The notes under the pieces were generated by a model that saw only the letters and a list, made by a program, of their open reading frames with translations, had not been told where the DNA came from and ran no database searches. A program made the translations under genes and the position numbers. DNA of 64,000 nt, taken from the NCBI GenBank assembly GCA_000525675.1, contig CP002190.1:2666001-2730000 (forward strand). Direction: 5' to 3'. Positions 1-6,986 of the stretch are shown piece by piece (position 1 is the stretch's first letter; each line of letters opens with the position of its first letter). This DNA comes from Bdellovibrio bacteriovorus W (GTDB lineage: Bacteria; Bdellovibrionota; Bdellovibrionia; Bdellovibrionales; Bdellovibrionaceae).

Positions 1-1
1 G

Positions 2-400
2 TCAGAAGAAGAAATCGCAGATAAAATTTTTAATCAACTCAAAGAGTTCGGTCTTGAAGGGTCTGATAAACTCTTCCCTGGAAGTCTTTCCGGAGGAATG
101 CAAAAGCGTGTCGGCCTCGCTCGAGCCATGATGATGAACCCCGAAGTTGTTCTCTATGACGAACCAACCGCGGGACTGGATCCCTACAATACAAAACGTA
201 TTCAAGAATCGATTCTAAGCCTTAAAGAAAAAGGGGTTACGTCTATTCTTGTGACCCATGATATGCCCACAGTCTATGCTGTTTGCGACAAGGTAGCTCT
301 GCTTCAACATGGTAAAATCGGAGAGCAGCACACCATTGATAAACTCCTAGAACGTCCTGAAGGGGCAATGAATTTATTTATCAACGGAGAAAGTATCTAA
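2..400 (+). CDS. mlaF: ABC transporter ATPase, MlaF-like (5' truncated)
   Basis: C-terminal 132 residues of an ABC ATPase whose start lies before the window. The reading frame is open from base 2. Visible are the signature motif (LSGGM followed by QKRVGLARA), Walker B (VVLYDEPTAGLDP), and the switch histidine in LVTHDM. It ends one base before an MCE-domain gene, the arrangement of mlaF-(mlaE)-mlaD systems that move phospholipids between inner and outer membrane in Gram-negative bacteria. The Mla assignment rests on this neighbour; the ATPase fold itself is certain. Confidence 0.85.
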   Translation, partial: SEEEIADKIFNQLKEFGLEGSDKLFPGSLSGGMQKRVGLARAMMMNPEVVLYDEPTAGLDPYNTKRIQESILSLKEKGVTSILVTHDMPTVYAVCDKVALLQHGKIGEQHTIDKLLERPEGAMNLFINGESI

Positions 401-401
401 T

Positions 402-1229
402 ATGGAATCCCCATTGAGCACTCAAATTAAAGTCGGACTGTTCTTGAGCATCGGTATCATTGTGGTCCTTGGCTCTATTTTCTTTCTTGGTGCCGATAAA
501 GCTCTTTTCACAACCTACGTTCGCCTGCATGCACACTTTGATCAAGTTCAGGGTCTGTCTGTGGGAAGCGTGGTTTCTTTATCCGGCGTTACTGTGGGCA
601 ACGTAGAAGCTATTAAATTTATCCCCGAGAAAAATGCTCTCGACGTCAAAATGCGCATCAACGAAGAATTTATTGATCGCATTCGTCAAGGCTCCGAAGT
701 AGAGGTGCGCACTCAAGGTGCCCTCGGAGACAAATACGTCTTCATCATCCCTGGGAACTATCAAGATCCGGTGGTTAAAGAGGGAGAGATTCTTGCTGTC
801 GCTAAGCCCACAGATATTATCGGTGTGATCTCTGAGCGCGGCAATGAAGCCAATCGTATCTTTGATGTGATCAATGAACTCTATGCGATTACTCACGCGA
901 TGACCGTGGATAATCGCATTGGTAAAATCATGGCCAACCTCGAGAATGTTTCTGAGCATCTCCGCTCTGGCTCTAAGAATGCCGATATTCTTGTTGGACA
1001 AATTAAAACCCAACAGACCACTGAGAAAATTGCGCAGTCTTTAGAAAAAGTAGAATCCATTTTAGCCAAGATCGATCGCGGCCAAGGTTCTCTTGGAGCA
1101 TTGATTAACGATCCTGCGATTCACAACCAACTTAAAGCAGTCTTAGGTGGCAGTAGCACGTCTAACTCTCAGAGCATTCGTCAACTCCTGCGCACTTCTA
1201 TTCAAAAAGAGCGTCACGAAGAACCTTAA
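402..1229 (+). CDS. mlaD: MlaD-like MCE-domain lipid transport protein
   Basis: 275 residues. One N-terminal membrane anchor (about residues 10-30, IKVGLFLSIGIIVVLGSIFFL) is followed by an MCE domain (about 38-115, containing VQGLSVGSVVSLSGVTVGNV) and a helical C-terminal extension. Known MlaD proteins form periplasmic hexamers that receive phospholipid and work with MlaE/MlaF. The start lies 1 base after the ATPase stop, so the two are translated together. It is longer than E. coli MlaD (about 180 aa) because of the extension, which ends in a Ser/Asn/Gln-rich tail. Confidence 0.85.
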   Translation: MESPLSTQIKVGLFLSIGIIVVLGSIFFLGADKALFTTYVRLHAHFDQVQGLSVGSVVSLSGVTVGNVEAIKFIPEKNALDVKMRINEEFIDRIRQGSEVEVRTQGALGDKYVFIIPGNYQDPVVKEGEILAVAKPTDIIGVISERGNEANRIFDVINELYAITHAMTVDNRIGKIMANLENVSEHLRSGSKNADILVGQIKTQQTTEKIAQSLEKVESILAKIDRGQGSLGALINDPAIHNQLKAVLGGSSTSNSQSIRQLLRTSIQKERHEEP

Positions 1230-1277
1230 AGATCCACCTCCGTCAGCTCTTTCAAAAGCGGACCAACCCCAGCGCCC

Positions 1278-1311
1278 CCGCAAGAAGCCCCGAAAAGGGT
1301 CCTTTTTGCGG
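1278..1311 (+). terminator. possible terminator hairpin after mlaD
   Basis: Imperfect inverted repeat. CCGCAAGAAG plus CCC pairs with GGG and CTTTTTGCGG across the loop CGAAAA, with a 2-nt bulge and one G-U. The T-tract lies inside the right arm rather than after it, so this is only a weak candidate for ending the mla transcript. The rest of 1230-1390 shows nothing recognisable. Confidence 0.3.
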
Positions 1312-1390
1312 CAGTGTCTCATTCTTAGACAGCCCATCTATAAAATAAGCAGGTCTCTCACTTCCCGATTATTGCAACGATGTCAGTGCT

Positions 1391-2218
1391 ATGAAGAAGT
1401 TATTCTCTGCTTTTTTATTTTTAACAGCCTGCCATGGAGTTCAACCCTCTCAAGTTGCACAGGAACTCGATCTGCCTGAACAAACCTCTGTTGTGGGTGG
1501 AAAAGTCGTTCCCGCCCAGCACCGTCTGCAACAGCAAGCCCTGTCGTTCAAAGCCTTTCACTCGAAGTTTCAAGTGGATACCGGAGAAGCAATAGAAACA
1601 CGCTGGAAAACCACAACCTGTACTGCCAGCGCTCTCACTCCGCGCATCTTGATTACGGCTGCTCACTGCTACCGCGAAGACGCTGATTTTCATCGTGTCG
1701 AGTTCCCCATCGATGGCAAGATCGCGCCCTATAAGGCACTCAAAGTTATTCCTCATCCAGACTATCCTAAGGATTCCACTGCCGACTTAGCGATTGTGCT
1801 TTTAGAGTTTGCTCTGCCCGAATCAGTGCACCTCGTGACATTGCCATCAACGTCGCCTCTAAGCATGAAATCGATTCTTGCCGCAGGTTACGGGCGCAAT
1901 GACGGACGTCGCAATCAGCCGGGAGGATCAGGCACTCTACGCGCCGTTATTCTAGATATTGAAAAGTATGAACCAACCGAATCTACATTTACTGTCGAGC
2001 AACGACACGGCAAGGGAATTTGCCAAGGAGACTCTGGTGGTCCCGGCCTTGTTAGTATCAAAGGTAAAGATACTGTCGTCGGCGTGGTATCCAAAACTTT
2101 ACACCTTGTCAGTGAAGCTGAGGACGTGGATGTCTGTGGATACAAAGGCGTCTACGTGAATGTTCAGCACTTCTTGGATTGGATTGAGCCCACAGTTCGA
2201 GATCTGAAATACGAATAA
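1391..2218 (+). CDS. trypsin-like serine protease, lipoprotein (S1 family)
   Basis: 275 residues. The signal peptide ends in a lipobox (FLTAC, Cys14), so the protein is predicted to be lipid-anchored. A mature-type N terminus (VVGGKVV) follows a short pro-segment of about 20 residues. The triad is visible as His in ITAAHC, Asp in STADLAIVLL and Ser in GDSGGP, so a chymotrypsin-fold peptidase is well supported. No clear Shine-Dalgarno precedes the ATG. Two more S1 lipoproteins occur at 49.3-51 kb. In a predatory bacterium such enzymes plausibly digest prey or envelope protein; that role is inferred. Confidence 0.9.
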   Translation: MKKLFSAFLFLTACHGVQPSQVAQELDLPEQTSVVGGKVVPAQHRLQQQALSFKAFHSKFQVDTGEAIETRWKTTTCTASALTPRILITAAHCYREDADFHRVEFPIDGKIAPYKALKVIPHPDYPKDSTADLAIVLLEFALPESVHLVTLPSTSPLSMKSILAAGYGRNDGRRNQPGGSGTLRAVILDIEKYEPTESTFTVEQRHGKGICQGDSGGPGLVSIKGKDTVVGVVSKTLHLVSEAEDVDVCGYKGVYVNVQHFLDWIEPTVRDLKYE

Positions 2219-2614
2219 TTAATCGTCATCGTTTTCAGGCGCGATCTTAGCAATCATCTCTTTGAATTTTCCTTGATCGTCCTGCGGAACTGCATGGCGA
2301 TCGAGGGTGAATCTTATAGATTTTACAAAGTTGTTTTGAAACTTCTGATTAATGGTATCGCGGATATGCGTATTCATAAAAGTCATCTGATGCAACCAAG
2401 TGGAGTTGCGCACCCACACATAGAGGGTTCCGCGCTGAAAACTCACAGGCTCTGCGTGACTAGCAATTGTCGAACCGACAACTTCTTCCCACTTCGCCCA
2501 AAGCTTCCAGCGCAAAAACTGTTCTGACAATGGCGTCTTGCCATTTTCAAAAAGTCTCTGTAGTACTTCAGAGCTGATAGAAAGTTTGCCCTTGGGCTTG
2601 TTGTCAGAATTCAT
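2219..2614 (-). CDS. dciA: DciA-like (DUF721) protein
   Basis: About 131 residues. The central block (LWAKWEEVVGSTIASHAEP, then GTLYVWVRNSTWLHQM) matches the DUF721/DciA fold. DciA is the widespread loader or partner of the replicative helicase DnaB in bacteria lacking DnaC. The start is chosen at the ATG giving MNSDNKPKG; an upstream ATG at 2650 would overlap the trmFO start. The stop abuts the convergent protease gene, and the start is 22 bp from the divergent trmFO start. The DciA role is known for the family, not shown here. Confidence 0.65.
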   Translation of the reverse strand: MNSDNKPKGKLSISSEVLQRLFENGKTPLSEQFLRWKLWAKWEEVVGSTIASHAEPVSFQRGTLYVWVRNSTWLHQMTFMNTHIRDTINQKFQNNFVKSIRFTLDRHAVPQDDQGKFKEMIAKIAPENDDD

Positions 2615-2636
2615 TACAGAAGGTCTATCACAGAAG

Positions 2637-3977
2637 ATGACAAAATTCACAGAGAATCAAAAAATTACAGTGGTTGGCGCGGGCCTAGCGGGCTCAGAAT
2701 GCGCTCTTCAGCTTGCTGACATGGGGTATCAGGTCGTTCTCTACGAAATGAGAGATAAAACCATGACTCCGGCTCACAAGACTTCAAAGTTTGCCGAACT
2801 TGTGTGTTCAAATTCTTTTGGCAGTATGGGAGAAGTTTCAGCTCCAGGACAGTTGAAGTGGGAAGCCGAAAAAATGAATTCCTATATTCTCAAAGCGGCC
2901 TATGAAGCGAGAGTTCCTGCTGGACAAGCTCTAGGAATGGATCGCGAAGTCTTTGCCGATATCGTCACTGAAAAAATTAAATCTCACCCACGCATCGAAG
3001 TTCGCAATGAAGTGATCGAGTCCTTGGACAACATCCCTCGCCCCGCGGTGATTGCAACAGGCCCCCTTACACACGAGGCCTTGGCAACAAGTATGCAGAA
3101 ACACTTTGGCGATGAGTTTTTATATTTCTTCGATGCCATCGCTCCGATCATTGATGCGGATTCCATCAATACTGAAATCGCATGGAAAGCCGATCGCTAC
3201 GACAAGGGCACCGGCGATTACTACAACTGCCCCATGAATAAAGAAGAATACAACGCCTTTATTCAAGCTGTTCAAGAAGCCCGTAAAATTGAACCAAAAC
3301 ATTTTGAAACCACAGATTTCTTTGAAGGCTGTATGCCCATTGAAGTCATGGTCGAAAGAGGTCCACAGACTTTGCGCTTTGGCCCGATGAAGCCCATTGG
3401 CCTTGATGATCCGCGCACAGGGCGCTATCCATGGGCTGTCGTACAGCTTCGCCAAGACAATAAAGAAGGCACGGCTTATAATATGGTGGGCTTTCAAACC
3501 CGCATGGCCTATGGCGAACAAGTTCGCGTCTTCCGTATGATTCCAGGTCTTGAAAATGCAGAGTTTCTAAAACTCGGAAGCATCCATAGAAATCTCTATG
3601 TGAATTCTCCTAAACGATTGAATGCCAATCTCTCTAGCAAGAATGACGAATGGCTTTTCTTCGCAGGACAAATCACCGGCGTGGAAGGTTACTTTGAATC
3701 CACGTGCACGGGAATCATGGTGGCGCAGTTCTTAGATCAGAAAATCAAGGGTCAAGAGCACCAAGCTCCGCCACGCCCAAGTGCTTTTGGATCTTTATTA
3801 GAAGCCATCACAGATCCAACACGGGCTGAAAACTTTCAGCCGACAAATATCAACTTCGGCCTCTTGCCACCTCTAGAAGTTAAAGAGCGTGATAAAGAGA
3901 TTCGTAAGAAAAAACAGATTGCTCTCGCACAAGAAGCCTTTATAAGCTGGGTGCCTACTCGAGTTTCTACGCGTTAA
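2637..3977 (+). CDS. trmFO: TrmFO, tRNA m5U54 methyltransferase (folate/FAD-dependent)
   Basis: 446 residues, normal for TrmFO. It uses methylene-tetrahydrofolate and FADH2 to make 5-methyluridine 54 in the tRNA T loop. Visible are the N-terminal dinucleotide motif VVGAGLAGSECALQLADMG and the family stretches HKTSKFAELVCSNSFG and GCMPIEVMVERGPQTLRFGP. The C-terminal FAD region contains FAGQITGVEGYFESTCTG. The start giving MTKFTENQ is preferred because the flavin fold begins 8 residues later; longer in-frame starts only add residues overlapping dciA. GAAGG lies upstream. A strong terminator follows. Confidence 0.95.
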   Translation: MTKFTENQKITVVGAGLAGSECALQLADMGYQVVLYEMRDKTMTPAHKTSKFAELVCSNSFGSMGEVSAPGQLKWEAEKMNSYILKAAYEARVPAGQALGMDREVFADIVTEKIKSHPRIEVRNEVIESLDNIPRPAVIATGPLTHEALATSMQKHFGDEFLYFFDAIAPIIDADSINTEIAWKADRYDKGTGDYYNCPMNKEEYNAFIQAVQEARKIEPKHFETTDFFEGCMPIEVMVERGPQTLRFGPMKPIGLDDPRTGRYPWAVVQLRQDNKEGTAYNMVGFQTRMAYGEQVRVFRMIPGLENAEFLKLGSIHRNLYVNSPKRLNANLSSKNDEWLFFAGQITGVEGYFESTCTGIMVAQFLDQKIKGQEHQAPPRPSAFGSLLEAITDPTRAENFQPTNINFGLLPPLEVKERDKEIRKKKQIALAQEAFISWVPTRVSTR

Positions 3978-3990
3978 TCAAGACGTAAAA

Positions 3991-4040
3991 AGCCTTCCTC
4001 TGACGCTTGACCGCAAGCTATGAGGGAGGCTAGCTTTTTT
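3991..4040 (+). terminator. intrinsic terminator of trmFO
   Basis: A 10-bp stem, AGCCTTCCTC with GAGGGAGGCT (one T-G pair), encloses a second stem GCTTG/CAAGC. It is followed by AGCTTTTTT. Confidence 0.85.
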
Positions 4041-4153
4041 CGTTATCCTTGCGCATCAGTGCTGTAAAAATTATTCAAAAACTCATTTTTTACGACAATA
4101 TTTGTCCGTTTAAGCTTGCTCCGGCACCGCGCCATCAGGTAGCACAGCCCTCT

Positions 4154-5533
4154 ATGAGCACTCTTAAAAGGCTATGCCATAAGTTCTCCCGGGCTTTAAT
4201 GTTCGGGTCGGTGGGATTCATGACCATCGCAATGAACGGATGCGAGCCACCCTATTGGGATGAACAAGAAAGCTTAGCGGAAGTTCGCGAACTTGGGACC
4301 TTAACAGTCCTAACAACACGAAGCCCCCTAACATATATTAGATCTCGCAAAGGAGTTTCCTTTGGGATTGATCATGATCTTCTTGAGAAGTTTGCGGCTC
4401 ATTATAATTTAAAGCTGACTTATAAAACCTTCCCCAACGAAGAAGAGGTTCTCAGAGCCTTAGCCCGCGGAGAAGGCGATATCGCAGCCTCTAGAATACG
4501 TACACTCCCCCACAGCTTAGGCTTTTTAAATGGCCCTGCTTATGAAGAGACTTATCTAAGTCTTTATTGTCATAAAAAATCTCGCGTCGAAAACATTGCG
4601 GATCTGAGCAATAAGAAAGTTACCATCCTTAATAAGGATAACTATTTAGGATTGGCAGAACGACTTAAACTCTTTGCCCCGAATGTAGAAGTCGAAGTCG
4701 TCGCGAATAAGCGTGCCCAGCACCTTATCGAAGATCTCTCTAAAAAAACTAGCGACTGTGCAATTGCAGAGAATCTCGCAGGTAACTTCTACTCTCGTTA
4801 TTATCACAGTGTTGATAAAGTAACTCAGCTTTCAGACTCCTACTCTGTAAGCTGGCTTTTAAGTCCCAAACATCAAAACCTTCAACGCCTGATGCAGTCT
4901 TGGTATAAGCATGCTTCTCGCGAAGATGAATTGATGCGTGTTCTAGATCGCTATAAAAACTATATTGAAAAACTAGATACACGTGACATTGCCCGCTTCT
5001 TAAAAAAAGTAGAAACGACTCTTCCACAGTATATGTCGGACTTTAGAAAATCTGCTGATGCTCATCATCTGCCTTGGCAGTTGGTAGCAGCGGTGGCTTA
5101 TCAAGAATCTCACTGGAATCCAGATGCACGTAGCTTCACCGGCGTGCGTGGGTTGATGCAACTGACAACTCACACAGCAAATCTAGTCGGCATTGATGAT
5201 CGCACAGACCCGACTCAAAGCATTTGGGGTGGAGCAAAGTATTTACGCTTTCTGATCAATCGCACATCTAAAGATTTAGATCCCAAGGATCGCTTGGCAT
5301 TTGCATTAGCTTCATACAACATGGGCCTTGCCCACATGAGAGATGCACAGAAGCTGGCCGTGAAGCTTGGAAAGAATCCTCGCCTATGGAAAGACATGCG
5401 CGAAGTGATTCCATTGCTTGCTGATCCTAAATACGCAAGCCAACTGGAGTTTGGCCATGCACGCGGTTATGAGGCTGTGACATTCACAGAAAGAGTGAAG
5501 TCGTTCTATACTTTGATTAATACTGGGACTTAG
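4154..5533 (+). CDS. mltF: MltF-like membrane-bound lytic transglycosylase
   Basis: 459 residues. The signal ends in a possible lipobox (TIAMNGC, Cys30). Residues about 45-280 form a family-3 solute-binding domain (start LGTLTVLTTRSPL; FGIDHDLLEKFA). Residues about 310-440 form an SLT domain with the catalytic Glu in AVAYQESHWNPDA and the motifs RGLMQLT and ALASYNMGLAH. This is the domain order of E. coli MltF, which cleaves peptidoglycan to 1,6-anhydro-MurNAc products. Its terminator was interrupted by the IS that follows. Confidence 0.88.
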   Translation: MSTLKRLCHKFSRALMFGSVGFMTIAMNGCEPPYWDEQESLAEVRELGTLTVLTTRSPLTYIRSRKGVSFGIDHDLLEKFAAHYNLKLTYKTFPNEEEVLRALARGEGDIAASRIRTLPHSLGFLNGPAYEETYLSLYCHKKSRVENIADLSNKKVTILNKDNYLGLAERLKLFAPNVEVEVVANKRAQHLIEDLSKKTSDCAIAENLAGNFYSRYYHSVDKVTQLSDSYSVSWLLSPKHQNLQRLMQSWYKHASREDELMRVLDRYKNYIEKLDTRDIARFLKKVETTLPQYMSDFRKSADAHHLPWQLVAAVAYQESHWNPDARSFTGVRGLMQLTTHTANLVGIDDRTDPTQSIWGGAKYLRFLINRTSKDLDPKDRLAFALASYNMGLAHMRDAQKLAVKLGKNPRLWKDMREVIPLLADPKYASQLEFGHARGYEAVTFTERVKSFYTLINTGT

Positions 5534-5557
5534 ATTTAATTTTAAACTTCAGAAATA

Positions 5558-5575
5558 AAAAAAGCCCTCTTCACA
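5558..5575 (+). terminator. left half of an intrinsic terminator split by the IS
   Basis: AAAAAAGCCCTCTT followed by CACA. The 14 bases are the exact reverse complement of those at 6952-6965. Removing the IS plus one CACA restores a perfect 14-bp stem with a 4-base loop between the convergent mltF and glmS genes, an A-tract/T-tract bidirectional terminator. Confidence 0.9.
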
Positions 5576-5600
5576 TGATCTGTACCCCAAAATCCGGACA
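5576..5600 (+). repeat. IS left inverted repeat (IRL)
   Basis: Begins TGATCTGTACCCCAAAA and ends GGACA. It matches the complement of the right end at 22 of 25 positions. The target duplication CACA lies immediately outside (5572-5575). Confidence 0.93.
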
Positions 5601-5634
5601 CAAAAATAAAAGACCCTGTCCAGTTTTTGGGGTA
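5583..5634 (+). repeat. subterminal hairpin at IS left end
   Basis: Bases 5583-5600 (TACCCCAAAATCCGGACA) pair with 5617-5634 (TGTCCAGTTTTTGGGGTA) with about three mismatches, followed by TTTT. The IS therefore carries a second, inverted copy of its end just inside IRL. The RNA would fold into a stem-loop ahead of orfA that could block read-through transcription from mltF or limit impinging translation. Confidence 0.75.
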
Positions 5635-5657
5635 TTTTCGTATTTGAGAGGCAGATC

Positions 5658-6062
5658 ATGGGTTCATTTACAGCAAAAGATCGCAAAGATCTTGAGAACA
5701 ATCAAAATGTTTTAAAGGTAACAACCTCTAACGTTACCTATACTCCAGAGTTTAAGGTTAAGGCTTTGAAGCTCCGTCAAGATGGGCTAATGCCTTCAGA
5801 AATATTTAAAGATGCCGGAATCAACCTTTCTCTCTTCGGCAAAGACTACCCCAGAAAGTGTATCCAGCGTTGGGCGAAGATGTCTCAAAAAGACGGTGGA
5901 TTAAAGAAGGAGCGTCGAGGAGTTAATTCTACTGGGCGCCCCAAGGGGCTTCGGTTTAAATCAGCAGAAGAAGAAATTGCTTATTTGCGCGCGGAGAATG
6001 ATTTCCTAAAAAAGCTCCACGCCTTGGAGGCAAGATACGCAAACAAGAAAAGTTCGCGTTAA
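5658..6062 (+). CDS. IS3-family transposase OrfA
   Basis: 134 residues. An N-terminal helix-turn-helix (about residues 27-80: YTPEFKVKALKLRQDGLMPSEI) is followed by a basic linker and a C-terminal leucine-zipper stretch (EEEIAYLRAENDFLKKL). It binds the inverted repeats and, after a -1 frameshift, forms the N terminus of the OrfAB transposase. GAGAGG precedes the ATG. Confidence 0.93.
   Translation: MGSFTAKDRKDLENNQNVLKVTTSNVTYTPEFKVKALKLRQDGLMPSEIFKDAGINLSLFGKDYPRKCIQRWAKMSQKDGGLKKERRGVNSTGRPKGLRFKSAEEEIAYLRAENDFLKKLHALEARYANKKSSR
6008..6014 (+). other. programmed -1 frameshift site (A AAA AAG)
   Basis: A canonical heptamer in the orfA frame (codons ctA AAA AAG), inside the region where the -1 frame is open into orfB. 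IS3-family elements use such sites to make OrfAB. Confidence 0.85.
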
Positions 6063-6904
6063 TTCACGAGGCAATAATTCACCAGCCTGATCTGCGTCTC
6101 GATCGGCTATGTAAGCAAGCTAAAGTAAGCACGAGTGGATTTTACGAATGGTCTGCGAAGAAGAAAAGTTCTCAAGAAGCCATTTTCGATGAAGAGTGGG
6201 TCTGTATCCTTTTTGAAAGTAAAAAAGGTAGGATCGGTGCTCGCAGCATAAAGATGCTTTTACAGAAATATTTTTGGATCAATATGAACTTAAAGAAAGT
6301 CCGTCGTCTTATGAAAAAGCATGGACTTCGAACTGTCATCCGCAGAAAGAATAGATCTAGGCAAGTTTGGGTAGAAGGAGATGAACATAGAGCAAGCCCG
6401 AATATTCTTAATAGGAATTTTAATGTCCAAAAGAAGGATACTGTGTATTCGACAGACATTACTTATCTTGATTATGGACTTGGAAAACGAGCTTATCTAT
6501 CGGCAGTAAAGGATTTGGCAACGAAGGAGATCGTGCATTACACCGTTTCAGCAAGTGCAACTTTAAATATCGCACTTAGGGGCCTCGAAGATCTTTTTAG
6601 TCAAAAGCCCAAACATATCATTATGCACTCAGATCAAGGCAGCCACTATACTTCAAAGATCTATCGAGATTTATTAAGCAAGTGGGAAATAACTCAATCA
6701 ATGTCACGTAAGGGAAATTGTTTGGACAATGCTCCGATAGAAAGTTTTTTCGGACATTTAAAAGATGAGACAGAGCTTCGAGATTGCAATACATATGAAG
6801 AGTTGGTAGCAGAGATAGATCGTTATATTAAATACTATAATAACGAACGACCCCAATGGGACTTAAAAGGAAAAACCCCGGCAGAGTGCCGAGGTTTTAC
6901 TTAA
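6008..6904 (+). CDS. IS3-family transposase OrfB (DDE), made by frameshift
   Basis: About 298 residues read in the -1 frame from the slippery site. The N-terminal part (HQPDLRLDRLCKQAKVST, then GFYEW) is the usual OrfB helical domain. The rve catalytic core shows the DDE triad: Asp in YSTDITYLDYG, Asp in IIMHSDQGSHYTS, Glu in NCLDNAPIESFFGHLKDE. An internal ATG at 6254 would give only 216 residues and lose the N domain, so the frameshift product is preferred. The frame is intact. Confidence 0.92.
   Translation, partial: KKAPRLGGKIRKQEKFALIHEAIIHQPDLRLDRLCKQAKVSTSGFYEWSAKKKSSQEAIFDEEWVCILFESKKGRIGARSIKMLLQKYFWINMNLKKVRRLMKKHGLRTVIRRKNRSRQVWVEGDEHRASPNILNRNFNVQKKDTVYSTDITYLDYGLGKRAYLSAVKDLATKEIVHYTVSASATLNIALRGLEDLFSQKPKHIIMHSDQGSHYTSKIYRDLLSKWEITQSMSRKGNCLDNAPIESFFGHLKDETELRDCNTYEELVAEIDRYIKYYNNERPQWDLKGKTPAECRGFT
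6872..6898 (+). terminator. IS-internal terminator at the end of orfB
   Basis: AAAACCCCGGCA pairs with TGCCGAGGTTTT around loop GAG, 11 pairs and one mismatch, overlapping the last OrfB codons. With the left-end hairpin it would insulate the IS from its surroundings. Confidence 0.7.
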
Positions 6905-6922
6905 GAGGCCCTTTTATTTATC

Positions 6923-6947
6923 TGTCCACTTTTTGGGGTACAGATCA
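6923..6947 (-). repeat. IS right inverted repeat (IRR)
   Basis: Read on the minus strand it begins TGATCTGTACCCCAAAA and ends GGACA, matching IRL. The second CACA target copy follows at 6948-6951. Confidence 0.93.
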
Positions 6948-6965
6948 CACAAAGAGGGCTTTTTT
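6948..6965 (-). terminator. right half of the split terminator (now ends glmS)
   Basis: CACA followed by AAGAGGGCTTTTTT, the exact complement of the left half. On the minus strand it lies just after the glmS stop, but its partner arm is now 1.37 kb away, so the original hairpin cannot form locally. Confidence 0.9.
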
Positions 6966-6986
6966 GTTTTTAACATTGAAAGCAGA

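Larger units (their letters stand above)
5576..6947 (+). mobile_element. IS3-family insertion sequence (IS150-like), 1372 bp
   Basis: Complete element with 25-bp terminal inverted repeats beginning TGATCTGTACCCC (22 of 25 matching), flanked by the 4-bp direct repeat CACA. It encodes OrfA (HTH) and OrfB (DDE) in overlapping frames with an A6G slippery site, the standard IS3-family design. Both reading frames are intact, so it looks recent and potentially active. The subgroup is inferred from the OrfA C-terminal leucine zipper style (LRAENDFLKKL). It sits inside the loop of a terminator hairpin, so it probably did little harm to neighbours. Confidence 0.95.

Noticed and set aside
579-1013. Long antisense open frames, for example opposite mlaD, trmFO (3120-3521), hmgA and the aro genes
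   Set aside because: They lack SD, family motifs and natural composition, and are explained as shadows of well-supported genes on the other strand.
1380-1394. Four-codon leader peptide (ATG TCA GTG CTA TGA) overlapping the start of the first trypsin gene
   Set aside because: Too short to distinguish from chance, and no SD precedes it.
2538-2636. Longer trmFO with an extra 33 N-terminal residues
   Set aside because: The extension reads antisense to dciA, precedes the normal flavin-fold start and has no support from family length.
6254-6904. OrfB as an independent 216-residue protein from an internal ATG
   Set aside because: It would lose the conserved N-terminal helical domain, which is readable upstream in the same frame and reached by the A6G slippery site.
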